This document shows positions 8,089 through 16,149 of a stretch of 32,144 nt of DNA, piece after piece. The stretch is from Candidatus Thorarchaeota archaeon. Lineage in GTDB: Archaea > Asgardarchaeota > Thorarchaeia > Thorarchaeales > Thorarchaeaceae. Below the pieces are notes generated by a model, which was given only the letters and a program-made list of their open reading frames with translations, did no database searches and was not told where the DNA came from. The stretch is taken from assembly GCA_016840385.1 (NCBI GenBank), contig JAEOSL010000029.1:1-32144 (forward strand), read 5' to 3'. Made by a program: the position numbers and the translations under genes. How positions within the stretch are numbered: the first letter of the stretch is position 1; each line of letters begins with the position of its first letter.

Positions 8089-8160
8089 TTAGGCTTCCCT
8101 CTGTTGCTTTTGTCTACATGACAGATACTCAGGTCCGAAAATCTCACGAGCCATGACGAT
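8089..8160 (-). repeat. R8: acyl-CoA dehydrogenase 3'-end repeat with altered tail
   Basis: The start and middle (IVM, AREIFGPEYL) are perfect. The end has changed to SCRQKQQREA and the frame runs two codons further to TAA at 8089-8091. The copy begins 8 bp after the DUF262 gene stop. Confidence 0.9.
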
Positions 8161-8167
8161 TTAGAAT

Positions 8168-9895
8168 TCACGAATATTCTGGCCAAAGTAATTCAAAATC
8201 ATAGTCCTTCTTCTTCAATCCGAGTTCTCTTTTCAGTCGTCGAATTATTTTGGATTCTCTTTCTCTGATGAAGGTTCTATACTTTCGGTAATCAAGCATT
8301 TCTCTATCAATCATTGCGCGTCTTAGATCAGAATCACTAACTTTATGAAAGTAGTCTTTAGGATGTCTATTGCTTTTGTTTTTGTTTTTTCCTGAAGCAA
8401 GAATCCAGAAATTCGCAAAGTGATTTATGAGGGACTCATCAAATCCCTTTTCTCGAAGAATCGATCTAGGGAATATGTGATCAATTTCAGGTGCATTGAG
8501 TGCATATTGCACTTTGTCAGCTGCACCTCTCTGAATAAGATGAAGTGCAAGTCTTGGATTTCTTCTGAGCATATCCGCATCCAGTTTCTTGATACGTTCC
8601 CAATCATTCACCCACCAGACTGCGTCTCTAAGTGGAAATGTGAAATCCTTTATTGCAATCTTTTCTCCGAGTTCATCACTTATAAATCTCCAGAGTCTAC
8701 TATCTGCGTATCTTGAGAAAGGTGATGTAAAGCCAAACAAATAGAGAGTCTTCCTGACATTATCAACCTGATCTATTGGTACCAAATGCTTTGGTGTATG
8801 AAACAGATAGTAAACTAATGGAATCATATTATGATAGGTTTTGATGAGTTTGCTACTTGAAATCCAGCAGTTTACTTTAACAAAATCTATAGTTGATTTA
8901 ATTGCTTTGCAGCACTTGTCATAATTGCTTCTAATCTTGTCTACATTGCTTCTGTTTCGGAGTAAATCAACATTGAATCTTGTTCCTAAGTTAGAAACTG
9001 CAAAAAGCGATCTGATAACAAAATCTGCATCTAATTCGAAATCATTTCCTCTATTTATTTGTCGAATGAATTCAGGCAAAGTCCATGCAGACTCTCTCCA
9101 CTGAAGTTTAATGAGGCTGAATATCAAATCCGATCTGCTAAGTTGAGTTCCTTTGGTGTTTATTCGAACAAAAGCTTCGAGGATATCAGATTCAGATTTT
9201 CGTTCTTGACTGTCACGGCCTATATTCTCATCTATTACTGAAGATTTGAGGATATGTTTATCAGATGTAAATGCTTCAGTTAGCCTTCCAAGATTAACTC
9301 TAATACGAAGACGTTCCTCATCTGGTAGTTGCAGTTTCTGTGATACATCGTTCTCGAGTTGAAGTCTTGAAGTATGTGACATATTGAGAAGATTTGATAC
9401 TCTATAGTAATACCAAGTATTGTCCCAGTCATCATATGAGTCCTCAGAATCTGCGATATCTTGGATAGTTTCTTTGTTTATCTCATCAATTTCATGGGGT
9501 TCGTAAAACTCGAAATCGTATTTGTCCTCTTCAAAATCATCTGATTCACGTCCACTTAATATATTAAAGTAAAGGTTCATACCTTCATAAGAACCAAAGA
9601 GCGCAGTGTATATCGACTGAAGTCGTTGCTGACCATCCAAGACCAACTTGAGTCGACGATTTTGTTGATTGTTCTCAAATCTATAAAGAGTTTCAGGGTG
9701 GAAGTCACTCTGAAATTTCCTGTAATCAATATCATTGTAAGTTTCCCAGAGGAGAACTATTCCAATCGGATACCCTCTCATAATTGAGTCGAATAGACTT
9801 GATATTTTGATTTGATCCCAAACGAAATCTCTTTGAATTGCTGGTAGAACAACCGTTTCATTTTCTATTTCATTTAGTATGTGACTAATACTCAC
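8168..9895 (-). CDS. GmrSD-like DUF262/HNH protein, probable defence nuclease
   Basis: The protein has 575 residues. The N-terminal DUF262 (ParB/Srx-like) domain shows LPAIQRDFVW (17-26), MRGYPIGIVLLW (39-50) and the hallmark DGQQR (87-91). The C-terminal part has an HNH-like DUF1524 signature: EIDHIFPRS (D472, H473), then N495 and GKNKNKSN (502-509). In GmrSD-type type IV restriction enzymes the DUF262 part hydrolyses NTP and the HNH part cuts modified DNA; here both are on one chain. GTG 9895 is preceded by GGAGGG. It is alone between R8 and R9. Type IV restriction or anti-phage action is family-based inference. Confidence 0.85.
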   Translation of the reverse strand: MSISHILNEIENETVVLPAIQRDFVWDQIKISSLFDSIMRGYPIGIVLLWETYNDIDYRKFQSDFHPETLYRFENNQQNRRLKLVLDGQQRLQSIYTALFGSYEGMNLYFNILSGRESDDFEEDKYDFEFYEPHEIDEINKETIQDIADSEDSYDDWDNTWYYYRVSNLLNMSHTSRLQLENDVSQKLQLPDEERLRIRVNLGRLTEAFTSDKHILKSSVIDENIGRDSQERKSESDILEAFVRINTKGTQLSRSDLIFSLIKLQWRESAWTLPEFIRQINRGNDFELDADFVIRSLFAVSNLGTRFNVDLLRNRSNVDKIRSNYDKCCKAIKSTIDFVKVNCWISSSKLIKTYHNMIPLVYYLFHTPKHLVPIDQVDNVRKTLYLFGFTSPFSRYADSRLWRFISDELGEKIAIKDFTFPLRDAVWWVNDWERIKKLDADMLRRNPRLALHLIQRGAADKVQYALNAPEIDHIFPRSILREKGFDESLINHFANFWILASGKNKNKSNRHPKDYFHKVSDSDLRRAMIDREMLDYRKYRTFIRERESKIIRRLKRELGLKKKDYDFELLWPEYS

Positions 9896-9931
9896 TTTTC
9901 AATACCCTCCGTGAATTCTGAACATATACAA

Positions 9932-9950
9932 ACTAATCAGTCTGTCTATT
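9932..9950. repeat. 19-bp flank shared with 10693-10711
   Basis: The sequence actaatcagtctgtctatt occurs here and identically at 10693-10711, in both cases about 20 bp to the left of the hairpin of a repeat (R9 and R10). It shows that the duplicated unit in these two copies extends left of the hairpin. Confidence 0.75.
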
Positions 9951-9970
9951 AAGAAAAAGAAATGAAAAGA

Positions 9971-9989
9971 GAGAGAAAAATCATCTCTC
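9971..9989 (-). terminator. Hairpin downstream of R9
   Basis: A 6-bp GAGAGA / TCTCTC stem with 7-nt loop, 15 nt past the R9 stop codon, followed on the minus strand by ttttcatttctttttc. Confidence 0.5.
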
Positions 9990-10004
9990 AATGGTGAATT
10001 ATAA

Positions 10005-10070
10005 TTACATCTGTTTCTCTTGTCTGTATGGCAGATACTCAGGTCCAAATATTTCGCGAGCCATGACGAT
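10005..10070 (-). repeat. R9: acyl-CoA dehydrogenase 3'-end repeat
   Basis: Peptide identical to R1, stop TAA; silent changes at Arg, Glu, Ile, Phe, Pro and a second Arg codon. It begins 30 bp after the 116-residue protein gene. Confidence 0.93.
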
Positions 10071-10100
10071 TTCACCGTTTTTGAATCTAGAAATCGATAG

Positions 10101-10451
10101 TTACTCATTCTTTTTTGGTTTTACACTAATCTGTCCTGGATTGAGTTTCATTGATCCTTCAGCATCTTCTTGCCAGCTTTTTGCAAGGCTTCTACTCTTG
10201 GTAAGTAAAGAAATCATAGCAGCTCCAAATACAAAGGAAGCGATGAGGCTCCCTGCCCATAGTAGGAGAATTGGATTTGGGCTGCTAACATTCTGTAGAC
10301 CAATACCAAGAAAGAAAGTACACATTGAAAGGAAAATTTTACCCCAACGTTCGGATGAGGAAAGAATGTCTATCTCTCGAAGAGGAACCATCACAAAGAT
10401 ATGCGTTCCTGATACTACTTCGACAGGGATAGAAAATTCTAGTTTTGACAT
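10101..10451 (-). CDS. Small membrane protein with two helices
   Basis: The protein has 116 residues: a soluble N-terminus (about 1-35, with VPLREIDILSSSERWG), two helices (about 37-53 and 60-82), and a polar basic tail rich in Lys/Pro/Glu. GAGGG upstream of ATG 10451 is the likely ribosome site and overlaps the stop of the 33-residue frame upstream, so the two are probably co-translated. It shares the R9-R10 cassette with that frame. Function unknown. Confidence 0.65.
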   Translation of the reverse strand: MSKLEFSIPVEVVSGTHIFVMVPLREIDILSSSERWGKIFLSMCTFFLGIGLQNVSSPNPILLLWAGSLIASFVFGAAMISLLTKSRSLAKSWQEDAEGSMKLNPGQISVKPKKNE

Positions 10452-10461
10452 TCCCTTTCCC

Positions 10462-10563
10462 TCATGTCTTCACTGGTGCCTTACCTGCTTGGACTATTGC
10501 TTCTGCTTGTTCTCTACTAATCATACCACTGTTGATTAGTGTGTTTAGTAATGCTTCAATCAT
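10462..10563 (-). CDS. Tiny SHOCT-like protein (33 residues)
   Basis: The frame runs ATG 10563 to TGA 10462: MIEALLNTLINSGMIS, then REQAEAIVQAGKAPVKT. The pattern (short helix, G-x-I-S/T, then E-x-A/E and a second helix) resembles the SHOCT short oligomerisation domain usually found at protein termini. It ends 10 nt before the start of the 116-residue gene, which argues that it is real, but no strong ribosome site precedes it. An 8-bp inverted repeat (10516-10523 with 10533-10540) lies inside it, so the region could also be an RNA hairpin. Confidence 0.4.
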   Translation of the reverse strand: MIEALLNTLINSGMISREQAEAIVQAGKAPVKT

Positions 10564-10692
10564 TTTAATTGGATCGTAACCACCAATATATAATCCCAAA
10601 TGGAATCACCTATTTAATATAGTCAAAGACTACTTGAAGGAAAATGATTTTGAACAATTATCAATCTCCCCTGAAATTATGTGCAAATACCC

Positions 10693-10711
10693 ACTAATCA
10701 GTCTGTCTATT
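10693..10711. repeat. 19-bp flank shared with 9932-9950
   Basis: Second identical occurrence of actaatcagtctgtctatt, left of the R10 hairpin; see the first copy. Confidence 0.75.
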
Positions 10712-10730
10712 TAGAAGAAAAAGAGAAATA

Positions 10731-10750
10731 GAGAGAGGAACCCCTCTCTC
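10731..10750 (-). terminator. Hairpin downstream of R10
   Basis: Perfect 8-bp GAGAGAGG / CCTCTCTC stem with 4-nt loop aacc, 17 nt past the R10 stop codon, followed on the minus strand by atttctctttttcttc. Confidence 0.65.
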
Positions 10751-10767
10751 ACCTTGTAAATTATATT

Positions 10768-10833
10768 CTACATCTGTTTCTCTTGCCTGTAAGGCAGATA
10801 CTCCGGTCCGAATATCTCACGAGCCATGACCAC
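10768..10833 (-). repeat. R10: acyl-CoA dehydrogenase 3'-end repeat
   Basis: Intact frame with first codon Val for Ile (right edge gaccac instead of gacgat) and otherwise the R1 peptide, with silent changes. Confidence 0.92.
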
Positions 10834-10878
10834 TCCCTTTGTTAGGCACTTATACAGGAACATAAAATGTTTATAGGC

Positions 10879-10887
10879 GTATATATT
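10879..10887 (+). promoter_or_regulatory. TATA-like promoter element
   Basis: gtatatatt lies about 25 nt upstream of ATG 10908, the usual distance from an archaeal TATA box to the transcription start. This suggests a leaderless transcript beginning at or near that ATG. Confidence 0.45.
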
Positions 10888-10907
10888 GATAATAAGGTGT
10901 GACGGAG

Positions 10908-11126
10908 ATGAATGATGAATATATTGACCTATCGCGCGTTTTGGATAGGACTTCCGAGCCCAATCCTGCCGAGGTTTTAGAACGTTTGAAGACAACGTTC
11001 GCTGAACAATGGGAACAAGTTTCAAAGATTCTTGGAGACCTCAATGAGTTCAAAGAAGGAAGTTATAGACTCAGTGCAAGTGAAGAAAACCCGGTCATAA
11101 TCCAACTGAATCCATCTACAAGCTAA
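10908..11126 (+). CDS. Small acidic protein paired with a Clp-fold protease
   Basis: The protein has 72 residues from ATG 10908 (75 if GTG 10899 is used). I prefer ATG 10908 because a TATA-like element lies 25 nt upstream. A helical, probably coiled segment (EVLERLKTTFAEQWEQVSKILGDLNEF) is followed by a short tail. No known domain. It is 20 bp upstream of the protease gene and in the same direction, so it may be a substrate adaptor or regulator; that role is inference from position only. Confidence 0.6.
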   Translation: MNDEYIDLSRVLDRTSEPNPAEVLERLKTTFAEQWEQVSKILGDLNEFKEGSYRLSASEENPVIIQLNPSTS

Positions 11127-11146
11127 TACAAGAGAGGGAAAACGAT

Positions 11147-12031
11147 TTGGAGGGCACTTTAACATCAATCCTAAATGAAAGTGACACACGAAGACGAGCT
11201 TTAATTGAAGAAATTGGGACTATTATGAAATGCGATGTGATTAGCTACATTGCAAATCCTAATGCGTCGCCCAACGTAATAGATCATAATGATGCTGTTT
11301 TTATGGTTGATATTCTAGAATCCATAGGAAAAACAGAACGATTAGCTCTTATTCTAGATAGTCCAGGTGGCGAACCAAATAGTGCAGAGAAGCTCGCAGA
11401 GATGTTTCGAGAGTTTTGTGATGAATTTATAGTGATAGTTCCCAACTCAGCAAAAAGTGCAGCTACTATGTTAGCTCTTGCTAGTGATAAAATATTAATG
11501 GGATATCTCTCCGAAATTGGACCAATAGACCCTCAGATCAGAGTCCTTAACCCCCAAGGACAGTTCACTTATGTGCCAGCTCAGTCTGTGATTGATAGTT
11601 TGCTCATGTTGAATGATGCCTTAAAACAAGGTATTGATGCACGTACTGCAATTGCACTCGTTCAAAAATTAGATCCAATATTACTAGATGTGGCGCAGAA
11701 GGCGATTGCCTTTTCGAAGCAGTTTGCTGAGAGGTGGCTATCGAAGTATATGTTGGTAGATAAACCTACCAAAGCGAAGAAGATTGCAGAACAGCTTTCC
11801 GATAATAGGAAATGGCTTTCTCATGGAAAAAGAATTGGCATTTCAGAAGCAAAAGGAATAGGACTCTCTATTGAATCCATCAAACGTAATTCACGATTAT
11901 GGAAATGTCTTTGGGAATACTACTCCAGAGCACTTGTTCACATGAACAATAGCCAATCTATTAAGCTATATGAAAGCTCGAAATTGACATTACACTTCAA
12001 TATTGGACGCAAACAACCACGTACTTCTTAG
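11147..12031 (+). CDS. SDH-family Clp-fold serine proteinase
   Basis: The protein has 294 residues. The TTG start at 11147 has agaggg (11131-11138 region) at good spacing. It shows the Clp/SppA crotonase fold: LALILDSPGGEPNSAEKL (67-83) supplies the oxyanion glycines G74-G75, PNSAKSAATMLALASDKI (99-116) the predicted nucleophile S104, and MGYLSEIGPIDPQ (118-130) the conserved loop. This matches the SDH_sah family (PF01972), soluble relatives of signal-peptide peptidase SppA. No membrane helix is present, so a cytosolic enzyme is likely. Residues about 190-294 are basic and unassigned. It shares the R10-R11 cassette with the 72-residue protein. Clp-fold proteases of this group occur in accessory and defence regions; the role here is unknown. 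Confidence 0.82.
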   Translation: MEGTLTSILNESDTRRRALIEEIGTIMKCDVISYIANPNASPNVIDHNDAVFMVDILESIGKTERLALILDSPGGEPNSAEKLAEMFREFCDEFIVIVPNSAKSAATMLALASDKILMGYLSEIGPIDPQIRVLNPQGQFTYVPAQSVIDSLLMLNDALKQGIDARTAIALVQKLDPILLDVAQKAIAFSKQFAERWLSKYMLVDKPTKAKKIAEQLSDNRKWLSHGKRIGISEAKGIGLSIESIKRNSRLWKCLWEYYSRALVHMNNSQSIKLYESSKLTLHFNIGRKQPRTS

Positions 12032-12074
12032 TTCCTAATTCAATACCCGATATCTGCTTTGTAAGTATCGATTT

Positions 12075-12140
12075 GAATATCTGTTTCTCTTGTCTTGGGG
12101 TAGATAATCCAACCCGAAAAATTCCCTCTCCATTACGAAT
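12075..12140 (-). repeat. R11: decayed acyl-CoA dehydrogenase 3'-end repeat
   Basis: The left third (atctgtttctcttgtct) matches well; the rest is recognisable but heavily substituted, the peptide motif is lost apart from RQEKQ, and no stop codon follows. No canonical hairpin is present, only a weak CGATA/TATCG pair at 12048-12070. It separates the protease cassette from the restriction-modification cassette. Confidence 0.8.
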
Positions 12141-12163
12141 AGTACGCCAGAAAAATCTAATAG

Positions 12164-12868
12164 TTACTTCATTTTGTAGTAATATAGTAGAATGATTGTG
12201 CAGATTCCTAATACTAATATCAATCCAGGAATGATGATATTCATCACAGATATAATGTTCTCATTACCATATGCTCCAGTCATATATCCAATAAAGAAAC
12301 AGAATGTCCATAGAATACCAGCTATAAGGAAATACCTAATTCTTCGACAGATTTTTACTTGATCTTGAGCTCTTGCGTATAATATAACTAGAGTTGCTAC
12401 TTCTCTCTTATACTCGATTTCTTCTGATTGTTTTTCAATTTTCTTAATTACATCTTCTACTACTTTTTCGATTATTGAATCAGTGTTTTTCTTACGAATC
12501 AGTCCATCAAGGCGATTATCAGTATGCCACCAAAGGCTTTGAGTTGGGCTCATTTTGAATTTGATACCCCAACCGCCAATATTGAGAAGAGCATAAACAA
12601 TTACGATCACACAAATAGCTGACAGAATAACTAATGAAGAAGCTGCGCCTGCCATGAATATATTTGAAGGATCTTCCAGTGTTTGGGGTAGGCCAAATAA
12701 TGATGCCAATCCAAGAAGTATAGCCGCAATTTTGGCGAAATTTGCAATTTGGTTATCAGAATGATGGATAATTGAAAATTGATTCCGAATTAGATTTCTA
12801 ACATATCTCGTGTTATATTCTTGAATTCTTGATAATTTAGATTCAGTTCTTTCCTTTTCTTTCCCCAA
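12164..12868 (-). CDS. Four-helix membrane protein next to a type I restriction system
   Basis: The protein has 234 residues, TTG start at 12868 with GGAGGA 7 nt upstream. The layout is two membrane helices (about 44-61 and 71-97), a cytosolic helical part with Lys/Glu-rich segments (about 120-178), then two more helices (about 180-200 and 205-230). The 2+2 layout resembles membrane effectors of nucleotide-signalling defence systems (SLATT or PycTM-like), but I see no diagnostic motif. It follows hsdR in the same direction by 52 bp and could be its operon partner. Confidence 0.7.
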   Translation of the reverse strand: MGKEKERTESKLSRIQEYNTRYVRNLIRNQFSIIHHSDNQIANFAKIAAILLGLASLFGLPQTLEDPSNIFMAGAASSLVILSAICVIVIVYALLNIGGWGIKFKMSPTQSLWWHTDNRLDGLIRKKNTDSIIEKVVEDVIKKIEKQSEEIEYKREVATLVILYARAQDQVKICRRIRYFLIAGILWTFCFFIGYMTGAYGNENIISVMNIIIPGLILVLGICTIILLYYYKMK

Positions 12869-12920
12869 TTATATTCCTCCGACGTTTAGTGTAGAAACAC
12901 ACCTTGCACAAGTTTTCATT

Positions 12921-15900
12921 CTATATTCCTGATGAATATACACTTTGTTTCTTTCCCCAATATGACTCGTAGACATGCTGATATATTATATCGCATTTTT
13001 CAGCGTATAGGTCTTGAGCGTAAATCTCCGGTAGTTTATCTAACTCGACTTCGATTGCGACACGAACAGAAGCTCTAGTCTGTTGGGTTTTCTTCCAGTC
13101 TAAGACTAATTTCTTCTCTTTCAGTATCCTAACTAGATTCTCCGCTACTTTCTTCACTAGTTCTCTATCTTGCTTACTGAGTTTTTCTGGTGGTTTCGTG
13201 AGAAGGTCGAAGACCGCAAGTTCTTCTTCTGTCAGATTCTCCTTAACATGACGTTGTTCTTCATCATCAAGTTCTTCTGCAAGCTTGATAAGTTCATTGA
13301 AGAACTGGTCCACATCCATCCTCCCTTCATTATAATCATCTATCATCTGCTGTAAACGTTTCATATAACTGACCCGTGACTTGTTTAGGCGCACAAGTTC
13401 TCTCAATCTCTGTTGAGTGATACTTCGAAGTCGCTGAACAAAGGTCCATTTTCTCCCTTTAGCAAATTGTATTCGAAGAGCCTCAAAGTCTATCTTACTG
13501 AGGTCAGTTGTTAGATACTCCACAGGATCCTCGGGCATTAGATAGGGTTCAGCAGAAACTGATCTGTCTAGGAGATCGTTGATATCATCCATGATTTCAG
13601 ATACATCAACCACTTCTGTCAGTGATCGAATCCGCCGCGAAATAATCTCAAGCACCTTTCGCGTTGACCTGAATTCATCCTCTCTTGGGTCTGGCTTGAT
13701 TGCCCTAAATAAGAGGTTCACTGATGAAACGTGGGAGAGGAACTGGCGTTTTGCCTTGTCATCCTTCATCATAATATCTGCAGCATCTCTGATGAGCATA
13801 CCTCTGTCAACACCCTCTGATGCCTGAATAACACTGAGAAAGACTCCTCGGTCACGACAGAACGTATCTGCTTCAGCGATTGCTTTTCTCAATTCATCTA
13901 CGAGAGCATCCTTCACCTTGACTGGCATCTCACCTTCCCCAAGACCGCCATCAGTGAATGAACCATAAATCGAGAGAGCTTTTCTGAGATTGCTAAATAT
14001 CCCGATATAATCTACAATAACACCACTTTGCTTTTCTCGAAAGACACGATTTGCCCTAGCGATTGTCTGCATCAGCGTGTGGTTTCTCATTGGTTTGTCA
14101 ATATAGATTGTTGAACATGGTTTTGCATCAAACCCAGTTATCCACATGGCACAGACAAAGGCTATCCTAAGAGGGTCATCAGCATCCTTGAATTTGACAT
14201 CAAGATTTTCGTATACTATCCTCTTCCGATGGGGTTTGATATCCAGTCCATGTTCATCGAAATAGTCTATCTCATTTTGCGATTGTGAGATGATGACTGC
14301 CATGTCGGTACCTTTCATGAACGTAATGAGCGCTCCCAATTCCTCAATTTGTGCTTGCTCAAGAAGATTAGGGTTCGATTTTAGAAGGGATTGAACCTCT
14401 CCTTCAAGTCTGTCAATCTTGCTCTTCCAGTACTTCTGGACCTTGTCATGCATCTTGACCGCGGTGAGTCGATCAATCGAGATTACCATGGCCTTTCCCA
14501 TGTGCCCTCGTGAGGTGAAATGTTCAACTATATCTTCTGCGACCTTATCGAGTCTATCATCTCGAGCGATGAGATGATACTTCTTCCCCAGCAGTCGTTG
14601 GAGTTTGTCCTCTTGCGTCACATCCAACTCTGCTTCTTCAAGAATGTCCAGCATGTCTTTGTCAAAGCTCTCGTTAATCAATTGGAGCTCAGGCACTCGG
14701 TTCTCATAGTAGAGCGGAACGGTCGCATTGTCGTCTACAGACTGGGCAAAGTTGTAGATACTGACATAATCTCCAAAGACCTTTCTCGTCTTTTCCTCTT
14801 GTGCTATCAGGGGGGTTCCTGTGAATCCAATGAATGCTGACTTGGGAAGGGCACTGCGCATGTTCTCTGCGAAAATATCGTACTGGGTTCGATGTGCCTC
14901 GTCGGTCATCACAATAATATCCGAACGTTTAGAAATCACTGGATGTTCTTCAGCATGTTGTGTTCTGAATTTTTGAATCAGTGTGAAGACGTACCTGTGG
15001 TCCTCTCCGAGAAGCTGCTTGAGATGATCACTGTCTTCTGCGTGTACATTCTCCTCTGGTTCGTAAACTACCCCTGAATTGGCAAAATTCCTGTAGATCT
15101 GACTGTCTAGTTCCTTTCTATCTGTGACAACGACGAAGGTGTATCCGCCTCTGACCTTTCGAAGGATCTTCTGGCTGAAGAAGACCATTGAGAAGCTCTT
15201 CCCGCTTCCCTGTGTGTGCCAGAAGACACCCAAGCGGCCCTGGTTCTCTTTGATATCCCTCACTGCCTGAACAGCGTTATTGACGCCGTGGTATTGATGG
15301 TACCGCGCTACGAACTTGTCGAGTCCATGCTTTCCCTCGTGGAACAGAATGAAGTTCTCTATGATGTCAAGCAGTCGTGAGGGTTCACAGGTTCCTCGTA
15401 TCATGGTTTCTAGCGACGGATTTGCTGACTCACTCTCGCCCTCGACCTTCTTCCATTCCGTGTAATGCTCCCAGGATGAGGTTACAGTACCAATGCCGCT
15501 CTCCACGAGATTAGATGCGATAATGAAGGCATTGTACCAGAAAACCTGTGGGATTGTCTTTTTGTAGTCTCGCAGATTCTTATCATAGGCATTCCTAAGG
15601 TTCTCATGCACGGCTTTTAGTTCGATGAAGACGAGAGGGATACCATTCACAAATCCAACAAGGTCTGGTCTTCGTCGGTAGAGGTCTCCAGAGATCCATA
15701 GTTGGCTGACCAAGTAGAAGTCGTTATTCTTGGGATTGTCCCAGTCAATGATGCGCACCCGATCCTCTACTGCTTCACCATCGGGTCCCTGGAATGAAAC
15801 CATAATTCCATTCTTGATGAGTGCATAGATTTCCTGATTTGCTCGAACGGGTAGTTTTGCACTTCTATCTGCGGTGAGCTGGTCGACTGCATCTTGCAGG

Positions 15901-16121
15901 GCTTTGTCGGGAAGGTCTGGGTTCAGTTTTTGGAGAGATCTCATGAGCCTTACAGTGAGGACTACCTCTGTGTCCAGCTCGCGCTCAGTGATCGGATGTT
16001 GTGTGACTGACTCTGAGAAAGCATCCGCGAACTTCCAGCCTAGGTCTTCGAATATCAATATGGCTGGTTGCTCTACCAGTGTATCTTCTGTGTAGTCATC
16101 AACTCGGGCCGTGTTCATCAT
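12921..16121 (-). CDS. hsdR: Type I restriction enzyme R subunit
   Basis: The protein has 1066 residues, near the usual length. The N-terminal RecB-like nuclease has D153 (PDLVGF) and E167-x-K169 (FIELKA). The SF2 translocase follows with TQGSGKS (303-309), TDEAHR (406-411) and GFTGTPL, then QTIARANRV in the second RecA domain, and a C-terminal helical region. It moves DNA and cuts unmodified sites in complex with HsdM and HsdS. It is the last subunit gene of the leftward operon hsdS2-hsdM-hsdS1-hsdR. Two adjacent ATG codons start it, and they overlap the former reading frame of the truncated HsdS1 tail. Confidence 0.95.
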   Translation of the reverse strand: MMNTARVDDYTEDTLVEQPAILIFEDLGWKFADAFSESVTQHPITERELDTEVVLTVRLMRSLQKLNPDLPDKALQDAVDQLTADRSAKLPVRANQEIYALIKNGIMVSFQGPDGEAVEDRVRIIDWDNPKNNDFYLVSQLWISGDLYRRRPDLVGFVNGIPLVFIELKAVHENLRNAYDKNLRDYKKTIPQVFWYNAFIIASNLVESGIGTVTSSWEHYTEWKKVEGESESANPSLETMIRGTCEPSRLLDIIENFILFHEGKHGLDKFVARYHQYHGVNNAVQAVRDIKENQGRLGVFWHTQGSGKSFSMVFFSQKILRKVRGGYTFVVVTDRKELDSQIYRNFANSGVVYEPEENVHAEDSDHLKQLLGEDHRYVFTLIQKFRTQHAEEHPVISKRSDIIVMTDEAHRTQYDIFAENMRSALPKSAFIGFTGTPLIAQEEKTRKVFGDYVSIYNFAQSVDDNATVPLYYENRVPELQLINESFDKDMLDILEEAELDVTQEDKLQRLLGKKYHLIARDDRLDKVAEDIVEHFTSRGHMGKAMVISIDRLTAVKMHDKVQKYWKSKIDRLEGEVQSLLKSNPNLLEQAQIEELGALITFMKGTDMAVIISQSQNEIDYFDEHGLDIKPHRKRIVYENLDVKFKDADDPLRIAFVCAMWITGFDAKPCSTIYIDKPMRNHTLMQTIARANRVFREKQSGVIVDYIGIFSNLRKALSIYGSFTDGGLGEGEMPVKVKDALVDELRKAIAEADTFCRDRGVFLSVIQASEGVDRGMLIRDAADIMMKDDKAKRQFLSHVSSVNLLFRAIKPDPREDEFRSTRKVLEIISRRIRSLTEVVDVSEIMDDINDLLDRSVSAEPYLMPEDPVEYLTTDLSKIDFEALRIQFAKGRKWTFVQRLRSITQQRLRELVRLNKSRVSYMKRLQQMIDDYNEGRMDVDQFFNELIKLAEELDDEEQRHVKENLTEEELAVFDLLTKPPEKLSKQDRELVKKVAENLVRILKEKKLVLDWKKTQQTRASVRVAIEVELDKLPEIYAQDLYAEKCDIIYQHVYESYWGKKQSVYSSGI

Positions 16122-16149
16122 CCCCGTCTAGCCACTGGTCTAGAGTAGG

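Larger units (their letters stand above)
10564..10898. other. 335-bp gene-free stretch holding R10
   Basis: This stretch contains the shared 19-bp flank (10693-10711), the R10 hairpin, R10 itself, and to its right a TATA-like gtatatatt (10879-10887). The segment 10564-10690 is AT-rich, presumably the upstream region of the leftward two-gene unit; nothing else is visible. Confidence 0.6.

Noticed and set aside
10768..11025. An 85-residue minus-strand protein ending in the repeat peptide (and a 70-residue one at 2154-2366)
   Set aside because: These frames run by chance from neighbouring sequence into the repeat. The parts outside the repeat show no coding character and overlap the start of real plus-strand genes.
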